NCBI GenBank assembly: GCA_003254885.1
Contig: QANT01001103.1
Coordinates: forward strand, 1-43,280
Direction of reading: 5' to 3'
DNA length: 43,280 bases
DNA from: Purshia tridentata
Lineage: Eukaryota; Streptophyta; Magnoliopsida; Rosales; Rosaceae
Shown: positions 8,583 to 20,586 of the stretch, one piece after another
Layout: each line of letters begins with the position of its first letter
Numbering within the stretch: position 1 is the first letter of the stretch
Translations under genes and position numbers: made by a program
The notes under the pieces: model-generated
The model's database searches: none
The model's input: only the letters and a program-made list of their open reading frames with translations
What the model was told of the DNA's origin: nothing

Positions 8583-10711
8583 ATGGCTTCTTTAACCCCA
8601 ATTTCGCAATCCCAGTCCCCTATTAACAAGACCCAGTTCAACATACCCCCTTCGAAGTCCCTCACAAGCCTCAATTTAGGCTCTGATTTCTTGCTCAAGA
8701 AGTTCTCTGTTTCCTTCCCAAGGATGACTAGCACAGTTCCCATGAAGGCTGCTGGTGTTGTTACAGCGACCACGGCGGAGAAGCCCAAGAAGAGGTACCC
8801 GGGTGAGTCAAAAGGGTTTGTGGAGGAGATGAGGTTTGTGGCTATGAAATTACATACCAGAGACCAAGCTAAGGAGGGTGAGAAGGAGGTCAAAGAACCT
8901 CAGGAGAGACCAGTGGCTAAGTGGGACCCAACCATTGATGGGTACTTGAAATTCCTTGTGGATAGCAAGTTGGTGTATGATACACTTGAAGGAATTATTG
9001 AAAAGGCCCCTTTTCCTTCTTGTGAGTAATTTTTTGATCACTTTGGATAGTATGTGTTTCAAAGTTGTACTTTGATTGTTGAATGGGTTTTGTAATGTTA
9101 CTTTGTGCTTATTATTGTATTTGTTTGTTGGATGAGTAACTGTCAATTTGCCTTTTGCCATATTTCTTAAACCTCTGATTTTGAGAATGTTTGTTGGGTG
9201 TTATATGATTTTGTTGCTAAATTTAGCTGTATATGTTATGCTTTTGGTCATGTGGGAGTGTGATTTCCCATTTTATTGAACGGAGGAATTGCCAATTATT
9301 AGTGTGGGTTAGATGTTATTGATCATTTATCCTTCTTTGGTTTTTGTATTTGTACGATTTCAAACTCCACTTCTGCATCATACTAATACCGCACCAGGAA
9401 AGAAATTCCATTTCGATCGATGCATATGTAATGTAGCTCTCAGAAAACTTTTATCTTAGGATACTGCTTCATTCTTACCATCTTAAATAAAGCTTTCCCT
9501 CCATTGATCATCATATCAATGGAGAACCACTGAGGCTCTGTGTGTTCTTGCACGTATTTGAATGCTTGTAATATTACATGTATCTATGTAGTGTAAATGT
9601 GACTGAGCTAATGCATAATGTTATTGTATTGTTTTTTTGGCTGTAGACTCTGAGTTCAGAAATACAGGATTGGAAAGGTCTGAAAAATTGGCAAAAGATT
9701 TGGAGTGGTTCAAGGAGCAAGGCCATGCCATACCAGAACCTTCTGCTCCTGGTGTTACCTATGCTCAATATCTTAAGGAACTGTCGGAGAAGGATCCTCA
9801 AGCATTTTTGTGCCACTTTTATAATATATACTTTGCCCATACAGCTGGTGGTCGAATGATTGGTAAAAAGGTATGAAATAATACTTCGAAAGTGTGTCCA
9901 CTCTCATATGAATATGTCATGATCAAATTCAAATTGACTTCAGTCTGTGAGCTGGTAGTGTCAGAACAGGTTAATCTAGTTTTTGATTCTGCCTTAAAGA
10001 CATAAGTGATATTATGTTGCTAGATATGTGACTTATCACTTCAGCATTGATCACTGATCCTTGTTCAAGTGAATAGAGTCTTCAGGATTAACACTATTTA
10101 TGATTGATCTGATTCCTCTTCTCAATACTGGTATTACTAGAAATTGGAGAAAGCGGGAAACAGGTTTGATCGTCTGGGACCTTTTAGCCGTCCACTTCTC
10201 ATAGAATATTAGCTAAATGAAGATCAAATATGTGGCTTATGTGCAGTAAACAATAAGAATTTACCCCTCATCTGGTTTTTTGTAAGCAGGTGCAGGGAGC
10301 TCAACCAACATTTGGTTTTCTTTCAGATGCATCTCTGATGACAAACTTTATATTTCTCGGTCAAGTAGTTAACTCATGTGGTTTTATTTTCCTCCTACTA
10401 CAGGTGGCTGAAATGATACTAGACAAGAAGGAATTGGAGTTCTATAAGTGGGATGGTGACCTTTCCCAACTGTTGCAGAATGTAAGGGAGAAGTTGAATA
10501 AAGTTGCCCAGGTAACTTTCTTGCTCTTCTTTGCAAAATTTTCTTGTGCATCTCACAAGATAATGTTAGTTCTTGAGCTCTAATACGTTTATTTATATGC
10601 ACGATGGTGCATCAGAGCTGGACGAGAGAGGAGAAGAACCATTGCTTGGAAGAAACCGAGAAATCATTCAAATATTCAGGAGAGATCCTCCGTCTCATAT
10701 TGTCTTCCTAG
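8583..10711 (+). CDS. HO1: Plastid heme oxygenase 1 (HY1/GUN2 type), 4 exons
   Basis: Exons 8583-9021, 9647-9870, 10404-10511 and 10616-10711; all introns GT-AG; 288 residues, close to the 282 of Arabidopsis HY1. It opens heme to biliverdin IX-alpha, iron and CO using ferredoxin in the plastid stroma, the first step of phytochromobilin synthesis. The first about 55 residues are Ser/Thr-rich and low in acids, a chloroplast transit peptide. The core [19 protein letters not shown] is followed by the His of [11 protein letters not shown], the proximal heme ligand by homology. Exon 2 carries [18 protein letters not shown], the conserved distal-helix region. The C-terminus [19 protein letters not shown] matches the plant HO1 family. 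An in-frame TTG upstream was discounted in favour of the ATG at 8583. A retroelement LTR ends 358 bp upstream. Confidence 0.95.
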
Positions 10712-11323
10712 TGCTGCTGCTGTTGTGATCTTGTGTAGACGTGAGATTACAATTACTGTGCTATAACAAAAACAATTGTTCAACATGTAAATAAGCTTCG
10801 GCCTAACAGGCCCTTTAATTTATTGAGTGCTTTCCAAATGATCTGCTGTCTTAAGTTCTTAACCAGTGTTTCTTTCCTTTTGTTGTTTTTGGTATGACAA
10901 ATGGTGAGACACCTATCCGGATTGAGCTTCGAGGCCTAAATGGAATAGCCCAATAACAGTAAAACACAAACCTGAGTACGTAAGCTGACAGGCCTCGGGC
11001 CCTTCTTGAATGGCTGGGTCAAGTCAACTAACCCATAAATGAAACTTTGCTTCGCATCAGCACACAGGCTGTGAGCTTGCTGCATTTTGCAGTGTTAATT
11101 AGTTGTCCCTTAGATCTTTAAATGTAATTATGTAAATAACAATCATCAGAAGGCAATTAGAGGGGCATGAATGGAACAAAAATGTGAGTTAACCAAGGGC
11201 TTGTCAGTGACTCATTACACAGGAAACAGTGTGCGTATATGGTAGGCTAAGTGAGTATGCATATACACACGTCACACCCATATGGTGTTTCTCATTTCTG
11301 GAAGCAAAAGAAATTTAAGGAAA
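10712..11323. other. HO1-ATS3 intergenic region
   Basis: 612 bp holding the HO1 3' UTR and the ATS3 upstream region. No ORF, RNA gene or repeat was recognised. Confidence 0.6.
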
Positions 11324-11937
11324 ATGATGAAGCTAGTTCTGTGTTCACTCCTCTTTGCCTTGTTGGGGTTCTTGCATGCTGCAAGTTCCACCGCTCAGCT
11401 ACAGTCCTTCAAGTTCAAGCTCAAAAGTAGTCTGCTGGCTACAAGGAGCTGTCCTTACACAGTGATCATAAAAACCAGCTGCTCTTCAACAACTTACACC
11501 AGAGACAAAATCAGCCTTGCATATGGTGATGCTTATCGCAATGAGGTGTGTGTATAATATGTTAGAAGATCTTTGACTTTTGAGAGCGACCCATTACGGA
11601 AAAATGAATTTGGATATATGGGTATTTTATAGATTTTCATTTAAATTATTTGATTTGATCATGTGTACTGAATGTGTAGGTGTATGCAAAGAGGCTTGAC
11701 GACCCAGTTTCAAGGACGTTTGAGAGGTGCTCTTCTGATAAGTTCCAGATAAACGGGCCATGTATGCGTGATATCTGTTATCTGAACCTTCTCAGAAATG
11801 GATCGGACGGTTGGAAGCCTGAGTTCGTCAAGATCAACGGTCCATATACAAAGACTGTTACCTTTTCCTTTAACTCATTACTACCCAATGGAGTTTGGTT
11901 TGGCCACAATATATGTCTTGGTAAATCTGTCCCTTAG
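11324..11937 (+). CDS. ATS3: Embryo-specific protein ATS3-like, PLAT-type secreted protein
   Basis: Two exons, 11324-11545 and 11680-11937, GT-AG intron of 134 bp, 159 residues. Residues 1-24 (MMKLVLCSLLFALLGFLHAA) form a clear signal peptide. The mature part matches the ATS3 family, whose fold is a PLAT/LH2-like beta sandwich: SCPYTVIIKTSCSS, the DKISLAYGDAYRNEVYAKRLDD block, RTFERCSSDKFQINGPC, and the WKPEFVKINGP segment, with at least six cysteines likely disulfide-bonded outside the cell. The biochemical role is unknown; the family was first noted for seed expression. An ATG 42 bp upstream is in frame, but it would put a basic stretch before the signal peptide, so the downstream Met-Met was chosen. 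Confidence 0.88.
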
Positions 11938-12636
11938 AAGTATCAAATATGTATCTTGGTGATTACAACATTTTAAAGAAGTAATAATTTATGATGGCAT
12001 TATGGCAATCATCAATTAGTCTGTAGAAGTAACGTGAGTAAACAGATATGTTGGTGAAAGAGAGCTTTGTGACAGGAGTTCGAGGTTTGACCCCTACCTG
12101 CCGCGTTTGTGTTCAACTTTTTTGATCAAACAGTTTCTATCAATTTCTTTTTATTTTAATGGGTTCTAAAAACCTCCTTCAGAAGTACTCTACCGACTCA
12201 TGATTGATGAGTATTCGTTACTCTTATCCTAGCTAAATTAGTGTGATTCAGTAAATCGTGCAATATTTAGGTTCAGGCCCAGTGGCCCAAAAACTTTGCG
12301 TTTTTGGAGAGTTAGCCGTATGAACCCCATTGCTTATGTTCAGACAGAACATCACGGTCTACCTTTCTCATTGTAATTCAACCAAAATGAAGTGACCAAA
12401 CGGTTGGAACCAGATATGCAGGCAACATATCTGACCCAATAAAATTTTGGCTGGCCTGTTTTTCTGCTGTACTAGAACCAATATTACAATGTCTAATCAA
12501 TCAATTAGTTTTTGACTCGTTTACCGAGTACAACATTCACTATAAGAACAAAACAAACTGAGTAACATGTTTTGCTGTCTTTTGTTCTGGATAGGAACAT
12601 TTGGAAATTCTCAAGGATCATATTCATGCAACCTTT
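11938..12636. other. ATS3 to DnaJ-type gene spacer (convergent genes)
   Basis: 699 bp between two converging genes. Near 12072 there is a tRNA B-box-like AGTTCGAGGTTTGA, which could mark a short SINE remnant, but no A box or tail was found. Nothing else recognised. Confidence 0.5.
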
Positions 12637-14538
12637 TTAGGCATCTTGTGTGTTCATGAAACCACCCACAAACCCAGCACCGTTGCATTCTCCGCACAAG
12701 ATCTCCCTTTTTCCCCTGCAAGAAAAGTAGAAAACATATAATTGAGTATCAAATACTAGACTTCGTGGAACTAACATTTTACGAAGGGTTGAAAACAAAG
12801 GCATGAGTTTAGTGCAATTGGGACTAATTATAAGCAGGTCATTTTGAGGAAGGGACAAGATGCAGCATTTGTATGTTGGGATCTGTTTCCGAAGGATAAA
12901 TTAGCTTTGTTCTTTCATGGAAAAAATGATGGGAATAGATGTTCATACAAGTACATTTTGTTGGTCCAACACCAACACATAGCACAGTTGAGAGATACAC
13001 CAACATATAGATGTTAACATGGTTACCTGCAAAGCCAACACAGTCCACCAGCTTTAAACTGTCCATTGAAGTGGTCCACAGAATTAACTCCAGTTCCTTT
13101 GCATTGAGAACACAATATAGCACCTGGTTGGTGAAAATAAAATTATGAGCTGAAATTCTCAGATGCTTATACTAACAAAAGAGAAAATATTTGCTAATCA
13201 AACACTTGAAAATGATGGTTTGCGGAGAAAGGCTAAAACAAATACTGGCTATAAATAGGCAACATATAAAGAATTAGAACATATGGTATCCTGTATCCAC
13301 CAATGGATTCAGTATTTAAAGGTTCTTTTCTCTGAAGAGACGAATTGAGGAAAAGTGGGGAAAGAAAGAAAAACTATTATTTGTGTGTTGCTGCCATCTT
13401 GATGAACCACATTGCAATCAGATATTTCTAGTTTCTGAATAAAGCATCTAATTAATGGTCAGCATAATTGGTTATATATATGAAAGCAATAAAAGATTTT
13501 TCCATATAACTTCTCAAGATAGAGGGACAAGGAATTGTATATCATGCCAGAGAGCCATCATATATAAGGGGAAATAGTATTCCTGAATATGCTTTCAGAG
13601 ATTTCATTTGAAAGCATCAAGTGATTCAAGTCAATATTTAGCATAACATATATTTAACGACCAGTTCTGCCTTTACCATTTCCTTCACACTGCTCACAAA
13701 CTATGCTATTGACCTTTTTGGTAGTTGGGTTGCCATCTGTGGCCTGCAATACAGAAATCCAAGAAAAGAATAACCTTCATTATTCTACCAAGCACTTTCA
13801 AGCCAGCTTTGCCTCATATCACTTGTATGTGATAATGTGATTTGCATACACAGTCTTCTACTCATATGATTACATGTATGCCAAAAGCCAATAAATATTT
13901 ATGACATTATCAACCATGATCAAAGAACTTGTTCACTTCATCTGTCTCCGGAGTAAATTTCCTAAAAGATGTTCAATTTAAAAATACTGGGGATTTCTCG
14001 GCCATAACTTCATTATGCACATGTTTTCCACTCTTTGTTTCACACATACAAATTTTACAATTCATTTAACCCATTTCAGTGGTAACATATTTCTTCATAA
14101 AGTTAAATTACCCATCCACCTGTCTCTTCCTACAATGCAGTAGAGATATAGTCTAAGAAAATGGGGCTCATACCCACCAGAAAATGGCCCAAGTAATGTG
14201 CTTGAGCAAGGGAAATGAATGTAATGCAACATTTTTTTAATTTCAACAAATGGGTAAACATGGTTCATCTAGAATGTCTCACCTTCACCTCCCAAGACTG
14301 AAATTTTGCAGCCTTTGAGTTCTGAAATACTTCATTCACTCGAAGAACCTTCACACCAACCGAATTTCCAATGCATACAGCTATTTGAAATCATATTATA
14401 CATTGAATTAACAAAAAACAAAAAGATTAAATCAAATAATTTCCCAGACACAGAGAGAGAGAGAGAGAGAGAGAGAGTACTTGATTTATTTGAGGATTTG
14501 AAGGAACAAACAGGTGTTGAACAAAGAGGGCTTGCCAT
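12637..14538 (-). CDS. Small DnaJ-type cysteine-rich zinc-finger protein, probably plastid, 5 exons
   Basis: Exons, in order of transcription: 14481-14538, 14283-14380, 13662-13743, 13027-13123, 12637-12715; every boundary is GT-AG and the phases agree; 137 residues. The second half has four CxxC repeats, CEQCEGNG, CSQCKGTG, CWLCRGKR and CGECNGAG, the zinc-binding cysteine-rich domain of DnaJ, here without a J domain. Plant relatives of this type (BSD2, PSA2 and others) act in chloroplast protein assembly; the Ser-rich N-terminus MASPLCSTPVCSFKSS fits a transit peptide. Which relative is the ortholog is not clear. Intron 1 is only 100 bp and has a (TC)n tract beginning two bases after the donor GTA. 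It shares an upstream region with the DUF3119 gene on the other strand. Confidence 0.85.
14452..14477. repeat. (AG)13 microsatellite at a splice donor
   Basis: 26 bp of pure AG dinucleotides. On the gene strand it is (CT)n, beginning just after the GTA of the intron 1 donor (donor at 14480-14479). Confidence 0.95.
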
Positions 14539-14872
14539 TCGAAAATGGTTTTTAGAAATTTCTCTTTTAAAACAACAAAGTTATCGAATTTATTTGAGGG
14601 CTCAGCTCACACTGAAGAGGGTATGTGGGGGGTTTGAATTGATGGTGGTAGCCAATACAAGTAATACAGGATAAGATTATGTTTCTGTCCCTTATACAAT
14701 CATACCATTAAATGACCTCAATGCCCTTGGTCAAGTGACTTGTTATTTTAAAGAACGAGGTCCTTACTATAATTCACTCATTACAAACTGGGTCTCGAAG
14801 ATTCGAACCATTTCCTGCTCTTCAGAAATAAAAAGAATTGTTTTTGGAAAAATAAAAATCAAACTTAAAAAA
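14539..14872. promoter_or_regulatory. Shared divergent promoter region
   Basis: 334 bp between the start codons of two divergently transcribed genes for probable plastid proteins. The spacing is short enough that the two core promoters must overlap or adjoin. No clear TATA box was assigned to either gene. Confidence 0.5.
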
Positions 14873-17006
14873 ATGGCGAGCACTCTCTTGTCAGCTCCTT
14901 CCTTTCTGTCTCTGCAAAGTAAGTTTGGTCCTTTGATTTTCAGTGTTAATTTTTTTTTTCTTAAGATTGTGTTTGTGTGATAATTCAGTGAAGAACTAGT
15001 GCATGCTAATTTGTATGGCAACGTGTAGTTTTTTATATCAATTTGGGAAGTGATTACGAGTGTATTTGAAGCAGATAGCGAAGTGGGTGGCTTTGTAAGG
15101 AGCTTCAGGAGCTCAAATTATGGCAAAGTGATAAATAATCAGAGTTTACTGAGAAAAAATAGTAGTGGCAGCATTGGTGGTTCCCTTGTCGTGTCCTCAG
15201 CGGTTTATTACTTCACCCTTCAACAAATTTTTTTAATTGTCCTCCATTTTTTGTTGCCTGAAATCGAGTTTGCATATGTTTTTGCAATATGAGAGATGTT
15301 ACATTATTAAGGAAATGAAAATGAGGATTTGTACCCAATATTGCCTCAGCAAGCAAGAATTTTGATTGTTGGTTAATGGGTTTTGCTAACGATCAAATTA
15401 TGGATGTCACTCTTGATGTTAATTTTCATCCTTGACAGTTTGGAAGGAAGGTCAAGACCAGACAGACTGTGATTCCTGAGCCGGATTATCGGATTCCAAT
15501 TGTCCTGCTAGGTAGGTGCTGAAGTCCCCCCCTCCCCTCTTTTCCCATCAAGGTCATGACTGGCTTTCTATATGCTAAAGCCTTCTCTGCACTTTCTTTG
15601 GAAAGATTCTAACGTATGTTTAAACCAAACTTGAAGTTATGTATGCATAATTTTTTTTTATCCCAATTCACTGGTTTGATTGATAGTTGGTAATTTTCTG
15701 TAAGAGTTAAGCCCTGAATGAAATTTAGCAGCATTTGAAGTCTTAGCAATTGTCTCTTTTCTTCATTTCTTAATTTGGTCAGCTTAAGCTTTGGATTGTT
15801 TTAGTACTAGGTAAGCCAATTCCTAAATTTTTCAAGTTATCACACTAGCATCTGACTAATCTGATCTATCTTCGCTTCTTACGAGATTAATTTTGCTTTA
15901 TCATAACTGACCTTTCCAAGGTTTTGGACTTTATTTGGCAACCCTGCATATGGTAGCTGCCTTGCCAACTATCCTTCCTTTAAACAAGATTGCATTTATT
16001 TAATGGAATCATTACATATGATGTCCAAAATGTTAATTGAAGCAGGTATATCTGGTGGGTTAGCTTATACAAATAATCTTTTACCAGCTGCGCCCATTGG
16101 TCTCCTTGGATTGCTCCTATTGTTTCAGGTAACAGTACTAGAAATGGGTGGAGTACAAGCTAGTCTTGACTCATGATACTAGAATTTAGTAGACATGCCT
16201 GCAATCTTGTGCTGGGTTCTGTAGCATATATAATATGGCATTTCCAGTCAATGATAATGAAAACAAGTTCACATGTTATAACTTGGTGCCTTTTTTTTTC
16301 TTTTAATATATAAATTTTGAGAAGTAACTGAACTTTTCTTTTTGGTCTTTCCAGACTACTAGAGTCAGATTTGTCTTCGATGAAGAGGCTCTGGTTAGTT
16401 CACTCAACCTTCTTAAAAAGTTAATAGAAGAAATATACTCTAATTCCTTTTATTATACACTCACTCAAGCCTGTAGAATCAATTTAGCTTTTTGTCTCTG
16501 AAATTTGTGTGTTTAGGAAGTAAAGGTAGGAGAGCAGCTTCAGAATTCGGGTGAAAATGTCTTCGTGGGTGGAAAAAACCGTTGGAAGTAAGTATGCTCT
16601 ATGGATCAATTAGATTTCATTAAAAAGGTAAGTCAGTTCACCTATTTAGTTTATGCAGATACTCAACCTTTGTGAATTGGGAACTTTGGTGGCCAAATTT
16701 TCCTATTCTGGTGTATTTTAAAGAGACACAAACAAAGCCTGAAGGACAAGTGCACTTCTTTCCAGTGATATTTGTAAGTGTCCAAGCATCAAGCCTTTAT
16801 CTACTTGTGGAGTTCAAGTCTAAAGATTTCTGCTAGCAACTGATCATGGTCTAGAAGCGTTCAAACTCTCATTCATACAGAATCATGTATTGAAAAAATA
16901 ATAAAATTTTTTGTGGACATGTGACGAGCAGAATGGGAAACAACTTTATGATGTCATGTTGGAGAGAGCTGGCCCTTCCAAAACTAGTGGCCCACAAAAA
17001 TCGTGA
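14873..17006 (+). CDS. DUF3119 family protein, plastid membrane-associated, 8 exons
   Basis: Exons 14873-14918, 15075-15202, 15439-15511, 16046-16128, 16355-16393, 16517-16587, 16659-16773, 16932-17006; GT-AG throughout; 209 residues. I recognise the family as DUF3119, found in plants and cyanobacteria (compare Arabidopsis At3g15110). The first about 55 residues are Ser/Asn-rich and basic, a probable transit peptide. Exon 4 encodes GISGGLAYTNNLLPAAPIGL followed by a Leu-rich run, giving one or two hydrophobic segments. After that come RVRFVFDEEAL, NVFVGGKNRWKYSTFVNWE and WWPNFPILVYFKE, the conserved soluble part. The 3' end of exon 1 and start of exon 2 are the least certain, because the transit peptide is poorly conserved. 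Molecular function unknown. Confidence 0.87.
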
Positions 17007-18214
17007 AGGCTGGAGCATTGGGGTTGCAGTTACTGAATTGTTCCATCTGATTATAGCAAAGATATTGCTGTTCTGAGGTATGAAAAGACCAATATCTAGA
17101 ATGCTAGTCGATGTTAAATATGTTTATCACATGAGGCAGCCATCATGCATTGGCATGATTCAACTAGAGGGGTTCCAAATTCTGGAATTCACTTACTTCA
17201 AACTCTCTCTCTCTCATGCATGTTTATTTTTCTTGCAGGTGACAGATTTTAAATGCCTTATTTTGGTGCTATAGTCTCCTGCTCAGACGTTACCTGTATT
17301 CTTTTGAGCATTCAATTGATATCTGTAAATGATTAATACATATAAAGGAATACCTTACACTTTATATAATTGGGTATTTAGCTCTGTTCATTTCTTCTCA
17401 CATGGTCCAATTCCTACAGTTTTTCTTCTGTGTTTTACTTAGATTGTAATGAAGTGGGTTTACTGGGTTTTGGTGCCTACCCAACTCGTCTGAGACAAAA
17501 ATTGGACTGAGCTTTTCAAAGGATTTAAAGTAGGTTCATTTGTTTGGTTGCATAAAACATCAACAGGAAGAAAACTCAGCAATTGGGAGCTCGGTTCATT
17601 ATTTCTTTATATGATGCATCGAAGCCTCTGCGTATGAGAAAACTTTCCTTACAGAGAGTTTTTGGTCAACAATGATGATGAAAGTGAGAGAGTATACGGT
17701 GCTTACTAACTGAACAAACATTGAACCCAACATGCTCGATGAATTAAACAATTTATTATTATTATTACTATTTTTTTTTTTTTTTCCAAGGAATCAAATA
17801 GAAAGTTCAGGTATCAATGAATCAGTAAACATCAGGCAGCAACAGATATCTTTACAATTAAAGGCCTCCAAAGGCACACCTAACAAAAAGTAAACCAAAA
17901 CCAACTGGTAGGCATGCCAGCACTCCGGCCAACATATAAATATAAATCTGGTTGAGCTCAACGAGCAGCTTCTTCTGATTCCTTTCAATGTCTTCACAGA
18001 ATGTTTCCCAATAAAACCAAAAGCTTGCCTTCAACCACTGTGCAATGGCCAAAGTATGCTACGAATTGCAGTCACTCCATGTGACCATTGACTCATTTAT
18101 CTGGAGAATCATGTGTGATGAATGAATCCGCCTCAGAACATTATATGCAAACTAACCATGATACAGTAGTTTGGTTCTGTTTCTTGTGGAAAAGCTGACA
18201 GCACAAAATATATG
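17007..18214. other. DUF3119 to FkbM gene spacer (convergent genes)
   Basis: 1.2 kb with the two 3' UTRs. A poly-T run lies at 17771-17786, preceded by an ATT-rich stretch. Short open frames here are not conserved and have no recognisable domains. Confidence 0.5.
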
Positions 18215-20586
18215 TTAAGCCTCCTTGGTGCAGTGTGCATCTGAACCATGCTGCATGCAGTGACGGTAACCCACACTATATAGGAACTCCCGTATCTGTA
18301 TCGCACTGCTATTACTGGCTTGCAGCAGCCGCTCATCTTCCTCATAAATGAGATAAGGTGCTAAACCTGCCTCTCTTGATAGTAACCTGGTTGCTCCTTT
18401 CAGCACATGATATTCCCAGCCTTGAACATCAATTTTGAGCAGAAGAACAGGCTCTGATTCTTGAATTACGTCATCAAGAGGGATGGTCCTTACTTGAACT
18501 GCCACCTCTTCATTAGACTTGAAAGCCAGCTTTGCACCAGCTTGTGAAACAGCACTATTGTCCAGCCGACCAACCAACTGGTAACACAAACAGGATTAAT
18601 ATGAGAAGCGCAGCAGAAACGAGATTATCAAAGCATTCTGAATTGACATTTAGGAGATTTTATCAATAATCATCTATTGTAGGTTATAAATAATTAAAGT
18701 ATCAGACAAAACTGTACAAAATAGTGGATAAGAAATCCACTGAGCTTACCACCAATCCCATTGGATCCATCATGTAACTATAGCACATAATAAAATTTTC
18801 ATATCCATATTTAGAATCACCTTGATTGCCATCCTATGTATTCTCCAGTGATATTTACTCCTCTTTAATTTCGATTTAAATCATAAATCCAATCATAGAT
18901 ACCAGCTTATCTGAATAATCACACAATATTGAAACCACCATAAAGATATAAATAAAAGCACAAACCCATAACTAAAATTTAACCCAAAAGCACCTTGTGG
19001 AAGGTGATATTGCCAAGGTGATCGGAGGCCACAGCCTCAAACACAGTGACCAAATCCCTAACACGATTCAAGTAAATCCCATCACAAAACCTCAGCAAAT
19101 TCTCAAAAACGGGTTCAAAAGCAAGGATGTGATAGCCCATTGCCAAAGCGGCAAATCTGGCTATGCCCACATTGGCACCCGTGTCCACCACCATCCCATG
19201 GCCCTCCCTCCTATTTGAAATTTTTCTAAAACCTCCTGAATTGTTCCTGAGATATCAGGTTTTCTAAAAGGCTTGCCCTTTAAGGATTCTCACAATGTTC
19301 TTGTGTGGCTTTTTGGCCAAGGTACCTATATCTGCCAGTGAGTAAAGAACAGGGTAGTGAAGACCTTCGACTATGTTGGCAATTACTGGGTAACACTGGG
19401 GTCCTTTTGCGCAATTAAAAGGTGAGATTGGGTAACTTGGGTGAATTGGGAGATGGTTTCTGATAGTGGAGACAGTGGAGTTAAGGTTTAGGGAGAAGTG
19501 AGAGGTCAAGAATAAGATGATGAGGATGAGAGTGATAGAGAAGCGTGGCAAGAGGACTCTGGGAGAGATAAATCTGATGTGTTTGACTATTTTCCAGGCG
19601 TTTTTCCATGTACCAGCCATAGAAAATTGGAAATGGGTGGAAAAATTTTATTATTTTTTAAAATTGGGAATTGGATCTTTTGCCGAGTTGCAGTTGCTTG
19701 TTTCCCTAAAATAAGTCTGTGTAGTGTTGGTAGAATACCACCATTGTCTCCTGAAGACAATGATGACATGCCACGACACTCATTACAAATTTTCATCAAT
19801 CTGACGAACTATCGATTCATGGCTCCAATTCAATCTAATCTACTCATCTCCTAAATGTAACCCAAATGAATTTCAATAGGTTGCGATCAATTTTCTTTGT
19901 AAAAAAACTTTATGTCTAAGCAAGATCAATTGATCATCAATCACAAACAGCATAAATGAAGATATAAGTAATAAAATAATGAACAAAAAAGGTACCTTGT
20001 GGAAGGTAATATTGCCAGGGCGATCGGAGGCGGCGGCGTCAAACACGGTGACCAAATCCCAAACACGATTCAGGTAAACCCCATCGCAAAACCTCTGCAA
20101 ATTCTCGAAAACGGGTTCAAAAGCGAGGACCCGATAACCCATCACAGCGGCGGCGAAGCTGGCTATGCCCACATTGCCACCGACGTCCACCACAAGCCCG
20201 TGGTCCCTTCCTTCACTCTTAAACTTCTCCAGAACCTCCTGAATCGTCCCCGAGATGTCGGGTTTTCTGAAAGGCTTGCCCTTGAGCATTCTCACAATGT
20301 TCTTGTGTGGCTTCTCCGGCAAGTTACCCAAATCGGCAAGGGAGTAAAGGAACGGGTAGCGAAGGCCGTCGACCACGTTGGCGATTACTGGGTGAGACTG
20401 GGGGCATTCTTCGCAATTGAAAGGTGAGATTCCACGGTGAATTGGAACATGGGTTACGATAGTGGGGTTAGGGTTTGGGGAGGAGCGATAGCTGAGGAGG
20501 AAGAAGAAGATGACGAGAAAGAGAGTGGCAAAGAAGAGGAGCAACATGGGTCTGATGGGTTTGTCTTTTCTCCAGGCATTGGCCAT
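18215..20586 (-). CDS. FkbM-type SAM methyltransferase with N-terminal membrane anchor
   Basis: Proposed exons 19996-20586 and 18215-18577, joining in phase 0 (CAC AAG | TTG GTT); 317 residues. An N-terminal hydrophobic segment (about residues 14-33, LLLFFATLFLVIFFFLLSY) after a basic stretch suggests a type II membrane protein of the secretory pathway. SAM-binding motif I is VVDVGGNVGIASFAAAVMGY, followed by the acidic LAFEPV. Exon 2 has KIDVQGWEYHVLKGA, the typical FkbM motif. FkbM enzymes methylate hydroxyl groups of sugars or small molecules; the substrate of the plant ones is unknown. The 1.4-kb intron contains a second, broken version of exon 1 (18994-19620). This makes the gene model an inference: no other exon 2 is present nearer the intact exon 1. 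Confidence 0.78.
18994..19620 (-). pseudogene. Decayed duplicate of FkbM exon 1 inside the intron
   Basis: Paralogous to 19996-20586 over nearly its whole length: ATG at 19620, signal-anchor-like segment, LYSLADIGTLAKKPHKNIVR, SAM motif VVDTGANVGIARFAALAMGY and ITFHK at the donor. It has an extra base at about 19281 that leads to a TAG at 19264-19266, and a missing base near 19203 that returns to the original frame for the SAM motif. Its donor (AAG|GTGC) is still usable and would be in phase with exon 2 at 18577. It is therefore a pseudo-exon or an alternative, non-productive first exon. Confidence 0.8.

Noticed and set aside
12060..12130. tRNA or SINE-like B-box sequence
   Set aside because: Only a partial B box; no A box, cloverleaf or poly-A/T tail found, so not called as an RNA gene or SINE.
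14767..15021. Minus-strand frame overlapping exon 1 of the DUF3119 gene
   Set aside because: Antisense to a well-supported exon and intron, with no recognisable homology.
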